A DNA stretch of 64,000 bases from Castor canadensis (GCF_047511655.1 NC_133392.1:161996542-162060541); one strand, 5' to 3'. Numbered from the stretch's first letter, positions 15,401 to 27,632 are shown. Translations and numbers: made by a program. The notes: generated by a model not told the origin, from the sequence alone.

Positions 15401-18400
15401 CTTGTCAGACTTAGGACTGGTGTAAATGCACAAAATGTGACAGGCCAGTTTACAAAGGAATAGCAGCACTCAGGTCACCACCATCAAAAAGGGAAGCTGG
15501 GCACTGCTCCCTGCACTACCCAGAGGACGGCATGAGCAGGCCGAGATGCCCCTGAAGAGCGGAGTGCTCTGCTAGGTCTGTGGGAACAAAGCCGTTTTCC
15601 ACACTCAAGCTCATCCCATCCTCGCTGGAGAATGTGTGGCCAACAGAAGTGACCCACTGTGTAGCAGCAGCCCCGGCAAGGACCCTTTACGGCCCCTTCA
15701 CCCAGAGGTGTGGCTCTCACTGCTCAGTTCAGGGTGTAGGCTGCTCTACCTCTGTCTGAGCATCCAGCCAGGTGCACAGAGCTAGCAGGAGCCTCAGCCA
15801 GACCAGGCTTCTAGGAGAATCCAAGAAGCCTTGGATCAAAGTGAGGTGGACCCTGGAGCTGGGTAGGTGCTCAGAGCTTGTCAACAAAGCTGGTGGTGAC
15901 CCCGGAGCAGATAACAACTGTCTTTTTAGTTTCCTAGTCACACTAGGTGTCACCCACACTAAAGGCCCATAGACACACACTGCTCTGGGCACTGCTGAGT
16001 GGAGCTGACATCAATGTGGACAGTCACCTGGTACCGTCTGGCCCAACCATGGGCATCACATGGTTGAAACCAGGCTGGAACTCCTCTGGCAATGCCCTGG
16101 GTGCAGGCTGAGGAGCACAGATCAGCTTCCGCACATAGTAGCCAGCTACGGCCCAAGTGCCCAGGCACCCACCTGCCCGAGCCTGTCAACCCTGGCCACA
16201 GACTTGATTTGTCCACATGAAGGAAACACAGTCCCTGATGGCTGGGCCCAAAGCCAGGCCCCCAGCTGTAAAGGACAGGAATCCAACCACCTTGAGACCA
16301 AGTAAGGAGCTTACAGCTAGGTGAGGGTCAGTGCAGCCTGGCAGCTGAGGTGGAGGAGTGGGAACTCCTCCCCAGGAGGAGCCACCCACAGTCCGAGAAT
16401 GCAGGAGTATAGAGGAGGACAGGTCTCAACAGGGCTAGCATCCCAGGGGAGCAGAGGGACATGCTGGGAGTCACAGGCCTACAAGATGCCAGGGTCAGAA
16501 AAAACCCATCAGGAAGACCCCAAAGGCCCTTTTCTGCCTGACACAAGCAAATGGTCAGAGGCTGAATGCTGAACTCTCAGTTCCTCAGGGTCCAGGAAAG
16601 GGAATTCAAAGTCACAGAACTGCGGCCTTCTTCCTAAGACCCCTGGCTCACAGTGGGTCAGGCCCTGGTTGCTTCTTCTCAGCCCCTAAGAGCCAAATCT
16701 AAGGAGTCACTGAACCCCAGAACTCCTGGCAGGTTACAGGTGGCCTGTGCCTGAAAATGCCAGCGCCTGGCTGCCTACCCACAGGTATGGGAGTGAACCC
16801 CCAAACATGCTTGCCTACTGCTGTGGGGACACCAAGACCCTCCGAGGCCAGATCAGTGACCTCTCAGTGGCCGTGACCCCCAGATTGGCAGAGCAGGGCT
16901 TCGCTCCTTTCATAGGCCTGCTGATATCCCAGGAAGACACTGCCGAGCCCATCATTCTGTTCACTATTTGGTCCTGAGGCAGGGACGGTCACAATGACTG
17001 GTACTCTAGCAGTGTCCTCGTCTAACTTGGTGTTGCCACTTACTAAGGGTTGAATCTGGACCTGAGAGCAGTGCTGAGAACCTTCCGGAGCCTGGGTTCA
17101 AGGTAGTCCTTGTACCCAAATCAAAACAAAACATGGCCACGTATGTGCCTGATGCGAACTGATGTGACCCACCCAGGGTTCCCATGGCCTCATCCTCTGG
17201 CCCCATCTGTCATGGAGGACCTTAGGGAAATGCAGGCGAGAGAGGAAGAAGGGAGGTTGCCCCAGCACTGTCGCGTGGACAGTGCTGTCTCCTGGGCCTG
17301 GAGGATGAGCAGGGGCTGGGAGCGGGGCCTCTAGGACAGAGCATCGAAGTTCCACCTGGGAGTGGTTTGGTGAGGGAAGCTCTCTGGAGGCCTAACATGG
17401 ACCCAGCAGCAGGAAGCACTCAGGTGACAGCATTAGAAGGCAGCTCCTGGAGCAGGGAGCAGCACCCACACCAGGCACTGGATGCTTCTGGAGACCGCCA
17501 CAGGGCTGGAAGATGGCATCGGCTGACACACCAGGGGCATCAGCTACAGCTTCTGACTTTGCCGGAAAGGGCCTCGTGTGGCGGGCAGTAGCCAGTGCCT
17601 GCACCTCACCTGAAGTGCTGAAAGTCCCCAGGCCTGGCTTCGAGGTTGAGGCCTCCCATAAGTGGGCCTTTCCCTCTGGTTGTTAACAGGGACCTGGCAT
17701 GAGAATCAAAGGACCGCGCCAGTGAGCCTCAGGAGCTGCCTGGCCAGGGGATAGGACACAACCATAGCCTGCCCCATCCCTGTGAATGAAGGGCCAGTCC
17801 AGGAGACAAGGGCAGAGCTATTTTTACAGGAGAGATGCAGTAGCCCCCAAACTGACATCCCCATACTTCCTCCAACCAAGAACTTAGCAAACTGGAGAAA
17901 AGTGCTTTTCTTGCGACATTACAGCCTGTGTACTTGGAAGGATGGGATCAGTCTCAACCTCAGCCCAGGGACCCAACGTTCACGCAGCAGAGTGTGTCAG
18001 GCTTGGACAACAGTGGTGCGTGCTGTCCTCCAAGGAGCCATCATCTGTGGACAATCCACTGGCACTGAGGAGCATAGTAGCAGTGCTCCTCCACGTGGCC
18101 ATGGTCACTGCAGCTGCTCAGAGCCTGCGACCCAGCACCTGTGGGATCTCCCAGTGGGGTGGCCTATCTCTATACCAAGATTCTACAGGGATCCTTGCCA
18201 TCCTAATCTGTGCCAGAGACCATGGCCCACCTAGTGATGTGAGGTACACCCCCCAAACCCTGGCCACTCTGAAGTGTCTCCAGGACCAACAGAGTCCTCA
18301 ACTACTGCCCAGAGACCACAGAGGCCGAAACATGGCAGATCCAAGGCTGCGAACATGCATGATGGATTTCAGCGCAAGAACCCGGCCAAACGGCCTGGGC

Positions 18401-18490
18401 CCCCAAACTCTTTAAATGACAGCAAAGCACAAGGAACAAAAGAAATAGAAAAGTGGGACTTCAAAGTAAAAAACTTTTACTTCAAAACTT
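12486..18490. other. Intron 1 segment, mostly unique sequence
   Basis: This is about 6 kb of GC-rich sequence with almost no recognisable interspersed repeats apart from the 18-bp minisatellite at 14472-14588. Open frames are short and overlapping on both strands. No coding or RNA gene was recognised. Confidence 0.6.
14472..14588. repeat. 18-bp minisatellite
   Basis: GAGAACAGGCGCCACCAC-like units recur with GAGA starts at 14476, 14494, 14512, 14530, 14548 and 14566 and a last partial copy at 14584, exactly 18 bp apart. Copies change gradually from ...CACCCC to ...GCCACCAC and from GAGAAC to GAGAGC along the array. Because 18 is a multiple of three, it produces an artefactual repeated peptide. 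Confidence 0.93.
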
Positions 18491-18492
18491 TC

Positions 18493-18580
18493 GTGCCAGG
18501 TATGGTGGTGCACTTGGGAGGCTGAGGCAGAAGGATCTTGAGTTCCAGGCCAGCCTGGGAAAGGATAGCGGTCTTGATAA
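18493..18580 (+). mobile_element. B1/7SL-like SINE fragment
   Basis: It reads GCCAGGTATGGTGGTGCACT, then TTGGGAGGCTGAGGCAGAAG and GAGTTCCAGGCCAGCCTGGG, the hallmark 7SL-derived SINE order. Confidence 0.8.
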
Positions 18581-18737
18581 ACAGTTCCCTACAGAACATG
18601 GACCAGTGTCCAAGAAGCACGCGAACAGAGCCCAGTATCCCTGGTAGGAAATGCAGAGCACAGCCACAACAGGTGTCCTGCAGCAGGTGCTGGCCAGGAT
18701 GCAGAACGGTGTGGCCAGGGAGCACAGTTAAACAGCT

Positions 18738-18822
18738 GCTGGGGCTTGGTGGGAGTTTGTGGCAAAGCCCTGGGTTTGATTCCCAGCATCAAAAAAATAA
18801 AACAAAACAAAACAAAACAAAA
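18738..18822 (+). mobile_element. ID-like SINE with (AAAAC)n tail
   Basis: A short tRNA-like body ends CCCTGGGTTTGATTCCCAGC (B box) and is followed by AAAAAAATAAAACAAAACAA-type tail repeats. Confidence 0.75.
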
Positions 18823-18829
18823 ATCCAAT

Positions 18830-19870
18830 TGCCAAATGATGCAGCAATCACACTGATGAAAACCCAGAAGTCTCACAACCAACCACGTGAATATTGTGCT
18901 ATGATTCTGCAAGGCGTTGCCACGGGGAGTCCAGGCAAATACAGGGACTCTCTGCACCACAAGTACTCTACACCTGCCTGTGTCCACTGTTACCCTTGAT
19001 AAAAACTGTGATGGAAACCCACAAGGAGGTGCTGACTCCCACTGGCACGGTTTTAAATTCAGCGAGCATGCTAAGTGCAGGTGTTAGCAATGACTGAAGG
19101 ACTCGTGCTGCTGGTGGGGATGTAAAATACTGTGGAGTACAGTAAGTTAAACATGGTGCTGGGTACGGTGACTCATGCTTATAATCCTGGCCGATCAGGG
19201 GATCACAGTTCAAGGCCAGCCTGGGCAAAGTTACTGAGACCTCATCTTAACAAATAAGCCTGGTGAGGTGGTGATGTGCCTGTGTCTGTGGTCCCAGCTA
19301 TGTAGAAGGCATGTGCAGGAAGATGGTAGTTTGAGGCCAGTCCTGGGCAAAACACAAGACTGTATGTGAAAACAGCTACAGCAAAAAAGGACTAGGGGTG
19401 CGCCTCAAGTGGCAGAGCACCTGCTCAGCCCTGCGTCCAAACCCCAGAACCACCACCAACAAAAAGTTAAGCCTAGAGTCACTGTGACCCAGCAACACCA
19501 TACAGGCATGCAGTCAACACCATGGAAAGCAAGTCCAGGTGGGTGGCACGCAGACATCGTGACTTGTCACTCGGCCCCATAAGGAAGGGAGCAGACACAG
19601 CTATAATGTGGAGCCCCTGAAAGCATCCTGCTAAATGACAAAAGCCAGTCACAGAAAGTCACACATGCTGTGGTTATTTATATGAAATGCCTGCAACAGG
19701 AAACCCCACGGAGACAGGACACTCACCAGTGGGGGCCAGGGTGGGCGTGTGGGGATTGACAGCTAGTGATACCAAGTTCTTCTTGGGGTGATAAAAATGT
19801 TCCCAAATTAGACAATGGTTACATATAGTGAAAACCACAACTCTAAAGGGAGGTAATAACAATTTTTTTA
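18830..19870 (+). mobile_element. Old L1 3' end, interrupted by a SINE
   Basis: The segment 19470-19860 follows the order of an old L1 (L1M-type) 3' UTR: a TGCTAAATGACAAAAGCCAG-like stretch, TTTATATGAAATGCC, a CCAGTGGGGGCCAGG-like stretch, then GGGTGATAAAAATGTTCCCA and AATTAGACAATGG. The upstream part at 19080-19150 resembles the GCTGGTGGGGATGTAAAATA region of ORF2/3' UTR. A trimeric SINE is nested at 19156-19468. The 5' border is uncertain. Confidence 0.7.
19156..19468 (+). mobile_element. Trimeric SINE (two 7SL-like units plus ID-like tail)
   Basis: The first 7SL-like unit runs from GCTGGGTACGGTGACTCATG to a GAGACCTCATCTTAACAAAT end. A second 7SL-like unit follows (GTGGTCCCAGCTATGTAGAA ... 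GTTTGAGGCCAGTCCTGGGC). The ID-like tail is GCCTCAAGTGGCAGAGCACC ... CCAAACCCCAGAACCACC. Confidence 0.85.
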
Positions 19871-20123
19871 AAACTATTAAAAAAACAAAAAACGTTCCTG
19901 GTTGAAAACCAAACACCAAGGCTGAGGTTTTCACAAACTCTAAGCCCTCCAGAGCCCAGCATAGGACAACATGACGTGCCTCGGGAGCCGAGGGAGCATC
20001 CAGGAGGCAGGTGCTGTGGCCACAATGGTCAGCTGAGTGACACCTGCCATCGGCAAGACTCCAGGGACATCCCAGGCGCCAAGTGGGGAAGTGCCCACCT
20101 ACAAAGTCCACATTACATGACTG

Positions 20124-20312
20124 TTTCTTTTTGGGGTGGGGGGAGGGGCATGCTGGGCTTTGAACTTGGCCTCCTGATGGCTGGGAAGATCTCTACCACT
20201 TGAGCTATGCTCTGCCCTTTTTGCTTTTTAGTTAGTTTTTTACAACAGGACTGTTGTCTTTGTATCTCTGTGTCCCAAGTAGCTGGGAAAAAGATGTGAG
20301 CTGTCCACACAG
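20124..20312 (-). mobile_element. Composite SINE, minus orientation
   Basis: On the plus strand it starts with the reversed tail (TTTGAACTTGGCCTCCTGAT ... CTACCACTTGAGCTATGCTC), then a T-rich linker, then the reversed B1-like head (CCCAAGTAGCTGGGAAAAAG). The head is truncated and diverged. Confidence 0.8.
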
Positions 20313-21311
20313 GATTCTTAACACGACATCAAGCTAACAACAGGCTCCGGCCTCTGTAAAGTAAGGTTTGCACAAAAACAAACTATTAGGAAGAGAAGGC
20401 CCTTCAGAGCAAGTGACCTGACTTCCAGCTCAGGGCACTGGACCACACACCACCAGGGCAACTCTTCTCAACACGGGAACCCACGGGATGGGAACATTCT
20501 GGCGTCAGCTGTGAAGTGAATGGCAGGCAGGACTCCCTTTGACACTGAGGAGGTGTAGGGGCACCCATCTGGCATAGACAAAAGCATGCTGGGGAACAGG
20601 ACCCTAGAGGCTGTGCCAGGCAGGGGACAATCACCATCTTCCACGTCTCCTGGGTGACACCAAGGGTCCCTGCCTCTGTCCAGTTCTACCCGACAGCCAG
20701 ACCATGCAACAAGGTGGCCCAGCCCTGGCCATGGTGTGATGGAGAAGGTGGGGTGGCACTCAACTCATTAGACCTACTGGGGGCTTACAGAGGAGGGACC
20801 CTCCTGTAGGGGTGTCCTGTAGTGGGAGCTGAGGCCCCCCCAGCTCCCACAGGCCCTTGGCACCTGCTCCCACATTCCAGGTGGCAGGCACTTTGGGGAG
20901 CCCCAACCAGGCTCACTCTTCCCACTCCCCACTATCACAGGTTGGGAGAAAATCTGCCACCAGAGACCACCTAAGCCCACGAGAGACCCGTGCCCCAGAA
21001 TCCTTCATGTGACCTGTGACCCCCCCACCACATCTGTATGTTCGTTCTAGCCCTCCTCCATCAGCTCTTTCCCGTCACCCCCTCCACGCTGTCCCCACCC
21101 AGAAACGCAGGCTGGCAGCTCAAGGGTCACCACCTGCCTCTGAGCCTATGCCAGCACCACTGCACCCAGCACCACCTCATGAACACAAGAACAAGACCCA
21201 GGCCTTGGGGCCAGGCTGGGGGGGTGGGGGGGCTTGGAAAGGCCATGAAAGGCTGGGGGTTATGTTCTCACATCGGCGAAAACAGGCCTAAGTACAAAAA
21301 GAACTATAAAC
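20313..21311. other. Intron 1 segment, nothing specific seen
   Basis: This is unique GC-rich sequence between SINEs. No coding or RNA gene was recognised. Confidence 0.55.
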
Positions 21312-21645
21312 ATGGCTGGGTATGGTGGCTCACATCTGTAATCACACAAATGCAGGAGGTAGAGATCGGGAGGATTGCAGTTCAACGCTGTGCTAAGCAG
21401 AAAGTTAGCTGAAACCCCATCTCGACAAGTAAGTTGGGTGTGGTGGTTCCTACCTGTGGTCCCACCTACATGGGAAACGTAAATAGGATCGTGGTCCAGG
21501 CTGGATAGGGTTAAAAAAAAAATGCAAGACCCTACTTGAAAAATAACAAAAGGAAAAAGGGCTGGGGATATGACTCAAGTGGCAGAGCCTGCCTAGCCAG
21601 CACAAGACCCTGAGTTCAAACCCCAGTAAAACATCCACCCACACG
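21312..21645 (+). mobile_element. Trimeric SINE (two 7SL-like units plus ID-like tail)
   Basis: Unit 1 is GGCTGGGTATGGTGGCTCAC ... CCCCATCTCGACAAG. Unit 2 is GTTGGGTGTGGTGGTTCCTA ... AAGACCCTACTTGAAAAATA. The tail is GGGCTGGGGATATGACTCAA ... TGAGTTCAAACCCCAG. The layout matches the element at 19156. Confidence 0.9.
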
Positions 21646-21705
21646 CACACACGCAGGCACACACAAATGCAGTATGAAAACATCTAGGATTTCTTTTTTC
21701 TTCTT

Positions 21706-21898
21706 CCTGGCAGCTCTGGGGTTTGAACTCAAGGCCTCTTACACTTGCTAGGCAGGTGCTCTACCACTTGAGCCACCCCACCAACCCCTTTTCTTTGTTT
21801 TGGAGACAGGGTTTCACCATGTAGCCCAGGAAGGCATGAAACTCAGGATCCTCCTTCATGCTAGAATTACAGGTGTCTGCCTTCACGCCTGACATATC
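21706..21898 (-). mobile_element. Composite SINE, minus orientation
   Basis: The reversed ID-like tail is GGGGTTTGAACTCAAGGCCT ... CTACCACTTGAGCCACCCCA. The reversed 7SL-like head is GAGACAGGGTTTCACCATGT ... GAATTACAGGTGTCTGCC. Confidence 0.92.
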
Positions 21899-21906
21899 TA
21901 GGAATT

Positions 21907-21946
21907 GTGTGTGTGTGTGTGTCAGAGAGAGAGAGAAAGAGAGAGA
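21907..21946. repeat. (TG)n(AG)n microsatellite
   Basis: This is a GT run followed directly by a GA run. It lies between two minus-oriented SINEs, probably grown from the tail of the next one. Confidence 0.9.
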
Positions 21947-21947
21947 C

Positions 21948-22142
21948 ACTCGGATTTGAACTCAGGATGTCGTGCTTGCAAAACAGGTGCTCTACAATGT
22001 GAGCCACACCTCCAGTCCATTTTGCTCTGGTTATTTTGGAGATGGAATCCAACTATTTGTCCAGGCTGGCCTTGAACCTTGATCCTCCCAATCTCAGCCT
22101 CCCAAGTAGCTAGGATTATAGGTGTAAGCCACAGGTACCCAA
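21948..22142 (-). mobile_element. Composite SINE, minus orientation
   Basis: The reversed tail is GGATTTGAACTCAGGATGTC ... TCTACAATGTGAGCCACACC. The reversed head is GTCCAGGCTGGCCTTGAACC ... CCCAAGTAGCTAGGATTATA. Confidence 0.92.
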
Positions 22143-22165
22143 ACATTTAAGAATCTTTATGTGTG

Positions 22166-22358
22166 TCGGGGGGGGGGGGGGAGGTACTGGGTCTTGAACT
22201 CAGGACCTTCACCTTGAGCCACTCCACCAGCCCTTTTTTTTGTGATAGGTTTTTTAGAGATAGGGTCTCATGAACTATTTGCCCAGGCTGGCTTCGAACC
22301 TCGACTGCCTCCTGAGTAGCCAGGATTACAAGTGTGAGCCACAGGAACCCGGCACATT
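22166..22358 (-). mobile_element. Composite SINE, minus orientation, with G-run at its tail side
   Basis: It begins after a run of about 14 G. The reversed tail GGTCTTGAACTCAGGACCTT ... TTGAGCCACTCCACCAGCCC has lost part of the body. The reversed head is TAGGGTCTCATGAACTATTT ... CCTGAGTAGCCAGGATTACA. Confidence 0.9.
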
Positions 22359-22359
22359 T

Positions 22360-25300
22360 AGGAATCTTAATAAACACATCTATTCCTAATTTAGGGGCTA
22401 AATTAAAAAATATTTCCTTTTTATGCAGTAGTCACAATTTATCACGGAATTCAACTAAGTAATGTTTCTGAGTTAGAAAGTAGGTACAGGTTTAGAACTA
22501 GGATATGATCCATGTTTACATCACCCTGGGTGACAGAATAATAAAAATTCTGGGTGAAGAATAAAAATATACTCGAAAAGTTTTTGACACACCATCCGGA
22601 GATTCCATGCCCCTGAGGACTAAGGCTCAGAGCTGGACATGAGTACATGACTTCCAGGTGTGTGTAATGACCACAGACCAAGGTGACACAGAAGGGCCAG
22701 GCCTCACCCTCTGTCACCTGCTGGGGCTCAATAGAAGTCTGCTCACAAAGCCAGACTAACAGTGTCAACTTTGTGACTTCTGGGTATTCAGGGGCCAAGC
22801 ATATAAGAACTTTCACAGATGTTGCCTTAACATCGAAGGTTATCAGATCTGCAAAACAGTCCCTCCTTACAGACATCGACTGCAGACAGACTGTCCCAAT
22901 AGCCAAATTCCACAGGCTGTCAGGTCCTTGGGAGGGTTGAAATAAGTAAACAGAGGAGAGAGATGAGACAAGGAGAAGGAGGAGGAGGAGGAGGAGGAGC
23001 AAGAGACATCTAGCAAGACCAGGCAAAGGGAGACAGTTGAGCAGAACAGGACAGTCCTCCAGCAAATTATCCAAACACAACACAGAGGAAAACGGGATGA
23101 GAACCCAGCAGAAATGGTCGCAAGTGACAGAGAGAGATGGCCATGTGGAAAGAATTCCAGGAGGATTCCAGCAGTGCAGTCTCCCAGGCCTGCACATGGC
23201 ACCTGACTAGAACAGTAGATCCTGACCTCCAGGGACCCTGCTGGCCAAGATCACCGGCCTCCTCACCACCTGAGTGCTTGTAGGGGTATGGCCAGCGGCC
23301 ACTACTGGCAGGTCCTGCTACAAAGCTCTAGCACTGCCTCCTGAGGTGGGTTCTCATCTGTGTGAGGCACGGAAGCAAAAGCACTGTGGGTTCAGCGCCT
23401 TTCTTCCACTTGGTGGATGCACACACTGACTCTGCTGAGCCTTGACACTTGCCCCCAGATTCAGCTTTACCACAGCACCTTGCCAGCCCCGTCAACATCT
23501 GCTCTCCAGTCCAGAACCCGCCTGGCTCCACGACAGGAGTGGAGCCCCTAACTTCACGCTCCAGTCACTGCTACCAGAGGTGTGAGGGAGGCTTCGAGGC
23601 CCCCAGGCTCCTGCTGTCTGCCTCCAAACAGGATCAACAGTCCCGGTAAGTGGGTGGGGGCAGGAGACAATGAGTCACTCAGTGTCTCCCAAGGAGGATG
23701 TGCACAGCCCACCCCTTCCTGCATGTCCAAAGGGTGCTGGAAGACCACTGGGCCTGTGCCCAGCAACTGGCCTTTCCACCTGTGGGAAGCTCTCCTTCTC
23801 CAAGGTCCTCTTTGTTCCTCTGGTGTGGATCACACCCAGGTGCTCCAGGACTGGCCAAGATGGGCTCCAGTATCTGCAAAGCACCCTCTGCAGACTGTCC
23901 CAGGCATCTCCATCCAGAAACCACCCCCAACTGGCTACCACTCCAGTGCCAGAATTGCCACCCAGGGAAGGCAGGAGCAGCTCCCGGAGTAGGGTGTCGC
24001 CAGTGTCTACCACAGTCAATACTGAGCAGACTGTGGCCCGCTGCAGAAAGCCCCTAGGAAATGCCTGGTGGGCAGAGCACTGCAGCCATGCACCTTACAG
24101 CACAGCCATGGGCAAAGCCACCACGCCAAGACCCAGGCAAGCCCCACCAGCATACCTGGGTGAGGAAGTGCCTTCCCACAGGGCTATTCCACAACCTCTA
24201 AGGCCAGCAGAGATGGCTGCCACTCTTTTTGTTGTTTTGTTTTTACTTCTTTTTTATTTTTTCTTTGTATTGGAGGGGGTACTTTTTAGGGATCAGGTAT
24301 TTTGTGGACAGGGCCTGTTGCACTGTCTTCTTCAGGCAATCCCTACATTCCTCTCACTCAGGAATTGGCTCATTTTGAGCTACAGGCTCTTTCTGAAGAC
24401 TCCACAGTTCTAGGAGGTGCAAAGCTATTTTTGTGAGTACCATTAATATTTTACACATGATAATTCACGCTGCGTATCAGGCCCGAGTTAACCTATTTTC
24501 TGACTATTGTGCTATAGAGGAAGCAGATTGAATTTGCAAGACAGTCCCAACCCCCAAATGAGGTAGAAACGCCAGTTTCGAAGGCTGACTTTGATTTTGC
24601 TTCAACTTAAGTAGGTCGTCTCTGTGGTTACTTCCACGCTGTTGTACAGTCTTCTCCAAGGAAACTGAGTCACCGAGAACCTGCCCTTGCCCTTCTGGGA
24701 GGACTTACTTGGCGCTCTTTCCCCCACGTGAGGGACTCAGCTCACCAGGCATTGGGAACCATGCTGTGCTCCAGCGCGTGGAGCTAGGTCTGTCAGAACA
24801 CAGGACGTCCACCTTTGGGAGGGAGGTACGGCGGAGACTGGGCTGGTGTCCTGTGCCCCACGGCGCGGTCAATGCCTGGGCTCCATGAGGACACTGGACA
24901 TGTGTCCAGACCCACATGACCCACACAAGGCAAGCGGGTGCTCACCCTTGCACTGCCCTGGTGAACAGAGGCTCCACAAATAACATTTTCAGACACAGCG
25001 AGAAAGCAGGAAGTGCCTAGATGGACAACAGGAGGTGTTCTGCTTATAGTCCTTGGAAAGTAACAGTTAAAAGACTGAAAACACAAAGAGCAGCCAGAGT
25101 CCCAAGGACAGCAAGGCAGCTCATGCACCCACAGCCTGGGCACTTGGGCTTGGGTAGGGGTCTGGGCAAGGGGACCTTCTCTTTCCAGCCCCTCGGCTGC
25201 TCCCAGCAGACATTCCATCGCCATGACTCGCTGGCAGGCGGGGCAGCCTGTAATGGACGCCTGGCTGTCTGCCACCCCTCACCAGAGATGGATAAAGACA

Positions 25301-27340
25301 AACAGGCCCTCCAGTCCAGGGCTGGAGGAAATGCTGCAGCGAGCAGGGGACGCAGGGCGCAGGGCGCAAGGCTCTGTGGTTGCTGTTCCTGGAAGGCTCA
25401 TTCACCAAGAATAGGACTTAGCAAGTGCTGTGAATGAGGAGCAGAGAGGTGGGTTTTCAGGAAGGCACTCCCCAATCCCAAGACAAGCCCTCAATACCAG
25501 AGTGAGATGAACAGGCCCCAGGCCTGGCCCCAAACCCACCCCAAATAGCCCCTCTTCACACAGGCCAAGGGCAAGGGCATTTCTGATAAGAAGCCTTCCT
25601 CTCTAGTGTCTACACACTGCAGTCTTTGGTTCTTACTCATCTCACAGGAGCCAGAAACATGCACGACCATGAGGTGCTCTGACCTGAGGAAGGGCAGCAG
25701 GGCAACCCATGCTCTCCCGACCCCCAGGTGTACACTTGAGTCCAGCTCAATAGCCTCTATGTGCAGGAGACCCGACTCCTGCTCCTGCTCCTGCTCCACC
25801 CTGGCCTGCTTCCCCAATAGGGCCCAGACCCACTCACATCCTATGTGTTGTCGGGGGTCATACTGACCTCACCTCCAAACCAGCTACCCTCTCCACCAAT
25901 TCTGTGTCCCCATGCCACCATACCCTCCAAGCCCTACTCATTCGGCTAGTCCCAGCTCAGACCCTGGGGTCTTAAGAACCACCCTCCTTCCAGGAGCCAC
26001 TGCCCTGACTGGCATGGGGCCCGGTTGCCTGCCAGTGGCCCTGGGCTACCCTCACCTACTCTCTGTAAAATCACAGGGTCTACCTCTTATGAGCTCATCA
26101 CTGTTGACTGACAAGGACAGGGACAGGTGGAACCTCCAGTTGGAGCACAATCCGATCTGCCACAAGGCTAAGGCATCCAGGATAATCACTGATGGGGTGT
26201 GGGGGATGCAGCTGGATTTGAAGGTCTCCCTCCTGCTATGAGCCTTGTGGAGCAATGAGCTCTGCCCCAGCTCCCAGGCCCAGCAAGGCCTCCCTTCTGC
26301 AGAGGGCAGCCGGCCAGGAAGCTGCCAGAGAGGACAGCAGCTGGCTCCTGGGGGGAGGGAGAAGACAACACCCACTTCCCTGCCACTACGGAGCTGATCC
26401 CAGCTGCAGGGGTCATGGCTGTGCTGAAGGTGGAGCTCTGGGAGTCACATCACAGGCCTCTGTGGCTCTCCCACCATCTTCCAGGACGAGTGCGTGTGTC
26501 GAGGACCACGGCATCTGATGGTGCAGGAAGGTCTTGGGCTGAGTCCCAATGAAGAGCACAATCAAGGATTCCTCCCTGCTCACTGTTTGCCCAGGACGCC
26601 GCCCAACCCGGGCTTTACCCTCCCTGGGCACTCTCACTCCTCCAGGGAGGAGCAGCCTGAGCCCACCAGTTTCCTTGTATAACAGCCTGTCTGCTCAACT
26701 CTCCTGTCTTCACACTCGCGAGGGCTTGGGTCAACCGCATGAGGAATTAGGTCACAGCTCAGTGATAACAACATGTGCTGCAGAGACCTGTAGGAGGTGG
26801 CAAGCGACACCTCAGGGCCCACAGGAGGCAAATGGTGACTATGGCCTGGATCCATGCTCTATCACCTGGCGGCAGGGGTGGGGGTGGGTGTTGGATGGGA
26901 GGGAGGCGATGGGGATGGATGGGGCCCTGCCCTCCCAGTGGCCCCACCTACCTACCTCGTGGGCAACATGTGCACACACATGCGTGGCTGCCTGCCTTAA
27001 TTTTTTGGTCAGGGGTCAGAAGAGAAAGATTTGGTGCCTGAAGAAGGCCCCCCACCACCCTGCAGTCACCTGAGCCCTGAAGGACCAGACCAGTCACAGC
27101 CTCACTGCAGGCTCAGCAAGTCCCACCTCCAGGTTTAGCTCACACACCCACAAGATGCAAAAGAGCTACTGCCACCCCATGCTGTCCAAAGTCACTCCAC
27201 ACACCTTACCTGAGACAAGCACGCATGTGCGCACTCACACACGTGCACAAATCAATGTGTGGCATGCACAAGAACACCGAAGACCAAGTTCAGGGCAGCT
27301 GCCAGCTAGCCCCACAGGAGAAAGCAACTATCAGCAATGC
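22360..27340. other. Intron 1 segment, mostly unique
   Basis: About 5 kb holds an AT-rich patch (22380-22600), a (GGA)n tract at 22973-23000, a T-rich run (24215-24290) and an AT-rich repeat-free island at 24425-24690 described in the findings. The Leu-rich frame over the (GGA)n tract on the minus strand is a repeat artefact. No gene was recognised. Confidence 0.6.
22973..23000. repeat. (GGA)n microsatellite
   Basis: This is a purine-only run of about eight GGA/GAG units on the plus strand. Confidence 0.9.
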
Positions 27341-27344
27341 TCTG

Positions 27345-27632
27345 GGCCAGGTGTGGTAGCTCACATCTACAATCCCAGCTACTTAGGAGGCAGAGATTGG
27401 GAAGATCGCGGTTTGAGGCCAGCCCAGGTAAAAAGTTCTTGAGACCGCATCTCAACCAATGGTTGGGTACAAAGTCCATACCTGCCATCCCAGCTACATG
27501 AGGAAGCACGAACCATAGTATCACGGTGCAAGCTGGTCTAGGCACAATGAAGTAAGGCCCTATCTCAAAAATAACCAACTCAAAAAGGGCAAGAATGAAG
27601 CTGGGATTACAACCCCAGTACTGAAAAAGAAA
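27345..27632 (+). mobile_element. Trimeric SINE with shortened ID-like tail
   Basis: Unit 1 is GGCCAGGTGTGGTAGCTCAC ... GAGACCGCATCTCAACCAAT. Unit 2 is GGTTGGGTACAAAGTCCATA ... AGGCCCTATCTCAAAAATAA. The tail is reduced to about 50 bp and ends ACAACCCCAGTACTG. Confidence 0.88.

Noticed and set aside
22451-23197. 248-codon minus-strand frame with a poly-Leu run
   Set aside because: The Leu run is the (GGA)n microsatellite read in reverse; the rest has no domain and no splice or promoter evidence.
23670-24413. 247-codon plus-strand frame
   Set aside because: No recognisable domain; it ends in a T-rich low-complexity run; overlapping frames on the other strand are equally open.
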